A stretch of DNA of 64,000 bases from Kalaharituber pfeilii (Eukaryota; Ascomycota; Pezizomycetes; Pezizales; Pezizaceae). Location: the NCBI GenBank assembly GCA_015179045.1, contig WHUZ01000124.1, positions 1 to 64,000 of the forward strand, read 5' to 3'. A program made the translations under genes and the position numbers. Positions 58,314 through 64,000 of this stretch are shown here, one piece after another (position 1 is the stretch's first letter; the number at the start of each line of letters is the position of its first letter). The notes under the pieces were generated by a model. That model was not told the DNA's origin. It saw nothing but the letters and a program-made list of their open reading frames with translations, and did not search any database.

Positions 58314-58396
58314 TATACAATTACTCCCCTCGCCATAGCCCACAGGGCGGCACGCGAGTAATGATATTAAAAAAAAAAAAATATATACAATTACTC
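58314..58396 (+). mobile_element. Micro-retroposon copy C with 13-bp target duplication, inside the gypsy integrase
   Basis: The insert 58327-58383 starts CCCTCGCCATAGCCCACAGG, continues GCGGCACGCGAGTAATGATA, and ends in about 13 A. Perfect direct repeats TATACAATTACTC flank it at 58314-58326 and 58384-58396. Removing the insert and one repeat restores the gypsy frame (AIQLLKQYLRIYC). The first 19 bases align loosely with copies A and B, so it is either a diverged relative or a similar small RNA. Confidence 0.82.
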
Positions 58397-59136
58397 AAAC
58401 AATACTTGAGGATCTACTGCTATGATCGCCAGAAACGTTAGGTACAATGGCTACCACTGGCTGAATTCGTATATAACTCTACAACAAGCACACATGGATA
58501 TAGTCCATTCCGCAGCCTATATGGGTTTAACCCACGTACCATTCATGTCAATGATGACTATATGTATGCTGTCCAGCAGCTAAAGAATGGATTGAAAGCA
58601 TGACAGCAGTACACAGCCAGATTCATCAAACTCTCAAACAGATCAATGATAGGCGCTCTGCACTCTATATTGACAAGTCTTGCCAATTCCAAGTGGGAGA
58701 CAAAGTATGGGTAGACCGCCACAATCTGACAGTACAAGCTGGAAACAAATCTTTATCCAGCACATACATAGGCCCCTATACTGTTACCAGCCGGCATGCA
58801 TATGAACTGAATATTCCTAGGAGGCTACACGTACATAAGGTGATACACACTTCACTACTGAAGCTTTTCAAGGATAGAGTGCAACCACAGGTTGATCCAT
58901 CATCTACAAGTGATAATGATCAGAGTGAGGAACCACTATATGAGGTGGAATGTATAATTGATAGCCGACGCACCAACGAGGGCGTAAAGTACCGAGTTTA
59001 CTGGAAAGATTATGGCACTAAATCTGACACATGGGAATCATTCGATGATTTACAAGCTCCTTTAGTACTGCAAGAAATCATTAAGTTTCATAATGAGCAC
59101 CCAAGAAAGCCAATGGATCGAAAAATTGACAATTGA

Positions 59137-59576
59137 ACTGAGTTTATACCTTCCTCGCCCATGGGGAGGTTTAACGGTAGCGCAATGGCCCATAACACGC
59201 ACCTCTCGTCCAGCAACTAGTTCAGAACGGTGATCCCGTTGTCAGAGGACAGATAGTATCCACTACTGCCCTTCGATGAACCGGAGCGGTGGGAGCTGGC
59301 AGAACGGAAAGTACGACTATTAATGCGAAAGTACGGATGCAAAAGAAAAGAGAAGAGATTGTTGATTTATGAACTACAGTACAGAAACCACATGTCTACC
59401 CATATTCCTCATGTGCCATCCTTATCCCCACGTGGTCCCTGTGCCAAGCTTGCCCATACGTACTTACCCATTCCGTCGCTTTTTTTTTTCTGATCAAGCT
59501 ACCAGCCTATGGCAGGGACAGGGACAATTTCTTCGCCTTCCCCACATCATACTTGCGCACAATCTGCCAGCGCACC
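59137..59576. other. Gap with a probable decayed LTR
   Basis: Just after the gypsy stop, a purine stretch CATGGGGAGG (polypurine-tract-like) at 59159-59168 is followed by TTTAACGGTAGCGCAATGG, which resembles the start of a gypsy LTR (TGTTAACGG type). It degrades within about 200 bases. From 59380 on it is the 3' flank of the LysM gene. Confidence 0.45.
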
Positions 59577-59957
59577 TCATCGGCCGCCACCAAGTGTCAC
59601 TTGACGCATTTTGTCGCGCACGGAGACACAATATGCGTAGTCCACCCAGAGACCCGCGCAGTCGGGCCCCACGGCGGGGTTCCACGCGTAAAAGTCGTCC
59701 GGGGAGATGTCGGCAGCGACGGCTATGTCGCAGCATGTTTCGCCTGTTCCATACATATGGTCATCATCATGAGTCCCACAACGTTGCAATGCAAGGAAAA
59801 CCGGATCTGAAACCCTCCTGGCACCCGTGCGACGTACCTTCCATGGCGATATGAAATTTCACACAATCCTCCGCCATGCCCTCTCTCGTTGGGCCGGGGG
59901 GTGTCGGGCCAGGGGCCGTTGGGCATACCGTCTTTGTCGTCCTTGTCGTCGTTGTTA

Positions 59958-59992
<35 letters not shown>

Positions 59993-62086
59993 TGGGTCTC
60001 CGTCGGCGTCGGCGTGGTCACCTCTCCCCCGTCGTCCGGGCCTGGCGGCGGAAAATCTGGCGGTTTGGTCGGCAGCGGCTGTGTCCAGTCCGGAAGGCAC
60101 ACCCTACTGAACTCGCTCATCCACTCTTCGTTCTCGTACACTGCTTCAGGCAGCTCACCGTCCTCGTACTCGGTTGTATTGAACGGCATCTCTTCCCAGG
60201 GCGGGCATAGCGTGTAGGTCGCTGTCATGTTTGCGTAGTCGGGCGCAGACTCACTTGTGGTACTCTGCGGCGGGCCCGAAAAGGGCTCCGTGAAGCGGTA
60301 GGTTTTGGTGTAGTTGACAGGCGGGGTGGGGTTGTTGAGGTCAATTGTCTGCGTGAAGTCGATGGCTTGGGTATACGGGTAGTACCCAGGGTAGGTGTTA
60401 ACTACCTTTGTGTTAGTAAATATATCCTTTACAAACTCAAGCTATGCCGGTTTTTGAATTATAACTGAGGCGCCAGCCCCCTGGTATTTGAACGAAGCGA
60501 TGGTGGATCGATAACTAGCATTTACGTACCGGCGCCGACGGGCTTTACACACTATTTCATCAATGCCCACAACGAATGTACATCAGCATCACCGCTACTC
60601 AATTGAAACGCCAGCGATGGCAATATTAAACTTACATATGCGACCCCAGTCATCAAATTTAGACAGCCGCTGGTGAGGTTCCTGTTCAAGAAGTAAAAGT
60701 CCTTCAACCGGATATTGTACTTGATCGAGAGCCGCCCGCATGTGTCTTCGCCCGTGACCGTGTGCCAGTGTGCGCAGTACGTGTTCGACTCTGGGTGGGC
60801 GTTGGGTGGGAGTGGGCTGTATGTGATGTCCAACGGTTAGGTTCGCTTGGAGGTTGGTGGATGTACTTGTTGTCACACGGGTACATGGGATGGGGAAAGA
60901 GTCTCGCTCACGCTTCTGTAACCTGTGGCAGGCTCGGATCTGGCGCAGGCATAGTCGTTGTACCTGGGGGCCTATATTACTCGCGCATACGCATTTGCAA
61001 GAATGCACGCCTTCAATCAGCAACACAAGCAAAATACAAAATACGGTAGATATTCGCACGTTACACAAATGTACTTGCCCACCATCCCCGCCAGGTTCGA
61101 GCACTGGTTGTTGATCGCCACGTTCCAGCTGACCAGCCTGGGGAGGCTGTCGATCTCGAACCCGAGCTCGCCGAGGATGCCCTCGCACGTGTCGTTGGCG
61201 CCCACCAGCCGCGTCATGCACGGCGGCGGCATGCAGAGCTTCGAGCCCGGCGCGAGCCCGCGGCACGCGGCGTCGAGCTGGTTAACTCCGAGGAGGGCGT
61301 CAGTCGCGACCGAGTTGGTGCGCGCGATGCTCGCGCACGTGTCGTCGGGGCCCACAGTGTATGTTGCATTCACGCAGCGCGGGACCGGGGTCGGATTGGT
61401 GTCGTTCGGTGCCACTGTCGTGGTCGTGGCCGTAGCGGTTGCGCAAGGCGGCGGCGGATTGTATGTGATCGGGTAGCGTGCCGCCGGGATGCTGCACGAT
61501 TCCAGCAAGTGACTGTACGCTGCCGCCTTGGCCTCCGAGTACCCGCCCCAGACGCCGCCATTAAGCCTCGCCTGGTACATCCTGACGTAGCATTCGCTGC
61601 ACCGCGGGTCCGTGGCATTGAAGCTGTCAAGGGCAGTCGAGTTGCGCAACTGCTGCAGCACGAGCTGGCAGTATTGTGGGTTGCAGCCTGCAGTCTGTAC
61701 GCAGGTCGTGTTAAAGTTGTAGAGCGCCAGCTCCGCGTATGCGCCGAGCGGGTCGCTCTCGGGCGTGTCGTACGTCAGGCCGGGGGGCAATGCGCAGAGA
61801 TGTCCGAGATGTATGTGAGGAGGGAGCCGCGACAGGCCGGGTTGCACGTGTTTGTGAGGCTATCGAGTGTGTACGACCCCCCGAGGTTGGGGCCTTTGAT
61901 GGAGCTGTCGCAGGTGGTGATGTTACGGGTGAGAACGTCGATACAGTGGGGTGGGGCGGCAGGAGGAAGGTAGGTGGCAGACGGTTCGACGAAGATGAGG
62001 TCTGCGGCGATGAGGAGCGGGGACACGACGAGCTGGAGGAGGAAGAGGAAGGGCATTGTGAAGGGCCAGGCACGCATTGCGGCCAT
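59577..62086 (-). CDS. Secreted multi-LysM protein with one frame break in exon 1
   Basis: LysM domains bind chitin and related glycans; fungal secreted LysM proteins act on or shield chitin, but the role of this one is unknown. Six exons: 62086-61060, 60971-60912, 60816-60636, 60551-60530 (22 bases), 60401-59838 and 59743-59577; about 673 residues once one missing base is allowed for. A signal peptide (MPFLFLLQLVVSPLLIAAD) is followed by a Cys-rich domain (CIDVLTRNITTCD, CNPACRGSLL, CNPQYCQLVLQQL). Four LysM domains follow: YTVGPDDTCASIARTNSV, LVGANDTCEGILGELGFEID, WHTVTGEDTCGRLSIKYNI (ending AYCVKPVG) and HIAMEGETCCDIAVAADIS. A Thr tract encoded by a GTC repeat separates the last two. The break is at a run of six C near 61785-61790: the frames on both sides fit the family but are offset by one base, and total length becomes a multiple of three with one extra base. 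Sequencing error or true mutation are both possible. Confidence 0.85.
59945..59992. repeat. GTC trinucleotide repeat inside the LysM gene
   Basis: A near-perfect (GTC)n tract lies on the plus strand, read as ACN/GAC-type Thr codons on the coding minus strand. It encodes a linker of about 16 Thr with one or two Ile/Arg, between the third and fourth LysM domains. Such in-frame trinucleotide tracts vary in length between strains without breaking the frame. Confidence 0.8.
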
Positions 62087-64000
62087 TGTGGGCTATACAG
62101 TTGTAACAAGACGTTGCACGAGACTATATCTGAGACGAAGTCTGGATCCATTTAACCGGGGCAGGGCTGAGGTATACCTTTTCGAGCCCGGCCCTTCTCT
62201 TGCTTGGGACCCAATCCACCACTGGGATGGAGTGCTTGGAGACAGCCTCAACAGAAAGTAAGTAAAAGGTGCTCCAGAGCAGCGGGAAGCAAGTGGCCTC
62301 ACAGCTGACAAGTTCATGTGCGCCCAGATAGTCTGCAGTTGTTGGGTTTATTCAGTGCAGGGTGTCTATTACGTACCTAGATTTTGAGGAAGCTAGAAAG
62401 GCAAACCGCAAACCCAAATGCCGAAGTCCCGCATTACAATATTGTTTGATGATTTCCTTGAAACTTCGAGTAAGGCAGACTCAATCGACCGATTGAGGTA
62501 GATAATCGATAGTCATTTAAACCTCGTAACCGGCGCAATCAGGGTAGGGTGATAGCTACGTCAAGTCAGCCCACGCACGACCTTTCTCTCTCCTCCGTAA
62601 ATTAGACAACAATATGCAATATGAAAACAACGTGCAGTGGAAAGCGACGTCACAGTAAACACCAAGTCTCATGCAATCCAATCGATGCAAGGCGGTTGAA
62701 GGTGATTTGCATCCAGACGGATGAACATTAGGACGATGCGCAAGCCGCTGCAATGCACATGCTCTTTTCGCCCTTCGCCAAAAGTTAACCCTAGGTATTC
62801 GTTACATGAAGTGTCGGGGAAAAATATAACAAGCATGCATTATTAGACTCGCGATTGACGTGATGCAGGATCGAGTAAGCTCAAGGATATGTTTTACATA
62901 AGCAAGGCATGTGGGAGATCCTGCAAATCGCAGGAATAAAAGCGAACCATTGCAGATTTTAAGTTGAGCTTAGATAGGGTCGGTGGCATATTCCGGTCCC
63001 TGGTACGGTTCACCGGATCGATAAGGGGGGGTTGATCGACGTGCAGGGGCAGTTTGTACTAGTATTCAGCCCTACGTCACTTGACATCGTTTGTGTGTGA
63101 TACGACTGCATGATAAGCAGCTTATCGAAATTCTTCTGTTTTGGGGAAAGTTTGAAAACGTTGTATTCACTTTATCTAGGAATTATGGACGATTGGGCGT
63201 TCTTGGCATCGAGGGGAAGTGAAAAAAGAAATAATATAAAACATTAAGTCTTTACATTGTGTGGCCCGAACGAATATATATGCAGGTACAGCAACATATG
63301 TTCTTATGTACACTACGAATTTGCGGCTAAAACTTAGTCTGGTTGACTGAAAGCTTAACTCAGGCTGATTGAGTTAAAATCAAACAGTAATTTGTTGTCG
63401 AGATTGAACAAACGCCAAGAAGAAAGTTTAGGAAATCTCGATATGTTTTTCACATACAAAATGATTTACCAATAAGAAGGCAGGAATAATGACCTGATAG
63501 ATTTTCAGTTGATCTTCGACGCTAATATCCAATACCCAGTGTTATCCTGGTCTAGTTGTAACGTTTTCCTACCCAATGTGATGCGTACCAAAAGAAGAAT
63601 CGGATATTAGATGTGATGTGATACAGACCGACGATGTCTGGCCCAAAGTATAGTAATTCATGCGGTAAGATTGAGTATATCACAGCAAAATAGGTCATTC
63701 TTGCGCGGTTGAGATTGGATAAACAAAATCTCAAAAAACTAACCTTCGGGGAGTAAAAGCAAGATTGTAACGGAAAACTGGCAATGTGGTCATGGAGGTT
63801 AGGATTGGTGAGCGATCAGGTTTTGGAAAATTGTTTATAGGTTGTACGTTTCATGAGCTGGAGTTGAGCTAATCTGTTACGAGAATATTGTGCTTGGAGA
63901 CTCTACGAGGGTGAAGATCTCTAAACAGGGTTGGCTACACTCCCAGTAACGGGGCTTGAGCTATTAACGGAGAATGCTGTGCTGTGCGTCCGACCAGGTT
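62087..64000. other. Terminal gap of about 1.9 kb
   Basis: This holds the promoter of the minus-strand LysM gene at its left. No exon, RNA gene or repeat was recognised; the short open frames have no support. Confidence 0.5.

Larger units (their letters stand above)
57679..59136 (+). pseudogene. Ty3/gypsy chromovirus fragment: integrase and chromodomain, broken
   Basis: This is the 3' part of an LTR-retrotransposon polyprotein. Pieces in order: an integrase zinc-binding segment (GDISHYIAGCHHCQKAQADR, about 57820-57880), the catalytic core start (TWEEITMDFVGELPDSGGFN and VITDRFTKMQHCIPPKTTW, 57900-58090), the segment LPRHVTSDR, then ATAHHPQTDELSERAIQLL (58275-58326), VQWLPLAEFVYNSTTSTHGY (58448-58510), and an open frame 58600-59136 with VGDKVWVDRHNLTV and a C-terminal chromodomain (EVECIIDSRRTNEGVKYRVY, WKDYGTKSDTWESFDDL). 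It is broken by stops (for example at 58087 and 58600) and by two small retroposed inserts. Reverse transcriptase and gag are absent. The chromodomain marks it as a chromovirus. Confidence 0.9.

Noticed and set aside
2330..64000. CRISPR arrays, bacterial operons, riboswitches or a biosynthetic gene cluster
   Set aside because: The DNA is fungal nuclear sequence; tandem repeats here are microsatellites without spacers, and neighbouring genes have unrelated functions.

Overview
This window is nuclear DNA of a filamentous ascomycete fungus (Pezizomycotina; the genus cannot be fixed from sequence alone). The evidence is short GT-AG introns with CTAAC-type branch points, fungal-only protein families (eisosome Eis1, GT15 mannosyltransferase, Mod21-type GCP5, multi-LysM protein), spaced single genes on both strands, and fungal transposons.

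Left part (1-23 kb): the 3' end of ALG1, COQ10, a homopolymer-rich spacer, an Eis1-like eisosome gene (minus), a 2.8-kb gene-poor gap, a PRKRIP1/DUF1168 gene (minus), a four-exon GNAT acetyltransferase (minus), a four-exon DUF202 membrane protein (minus), a possible two-exon gene end, a GT15 Golgi mannosyltransferase (minus), and a small three-exon protein (plus). Several of these exist only as spliced models, because their exons are too short to stand out as open frames.

Middle (23-43 kb): a large BRD8/Bdc1-type bromodomain protein (NuA4 class) behind a CAGC microsatellite, a nine-exon GCP5/Mod21-like gamma-tubulin complex gene, a long gap, a secreted aldose-1-epimerase-like protein of unusual size, and the mitochondrial glycine-cleavage T protein.

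Right part (43-64 kb) is accessory DNA: a cluster of three inverted-repeat DNA elements at 43.2-45.5 kb, a decayed conserved gene at 46-47.6 kb, a hairpin repeat at 49.3 kb, a PPxY single-pass membrane protein, an AT-rich gap with small retroposed insertions, an HNH-nuclease-domain gene, a broken Ty3/gypsy chromovirus fragment, and a four-LysM secreted protein with one frame break in a C6 run.

The most unusual observation is a family of very short retroposon-like insertions: a body of about 38-42 bases plus poly(A), flanked by 13-15 bp target duplications. Two sit inside the gypsy integrase region, where the host reading frame proves the insertion boundaries. A related site carries only poly(A) between 13-bp duplications. 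The core genes are unrelated housekeeping functions (N-glycan assembly, ubiquinone, splicing, chromatin, microtubule nucleation, one-carbon metabolism), with no sign of a biosynthetic cluster.
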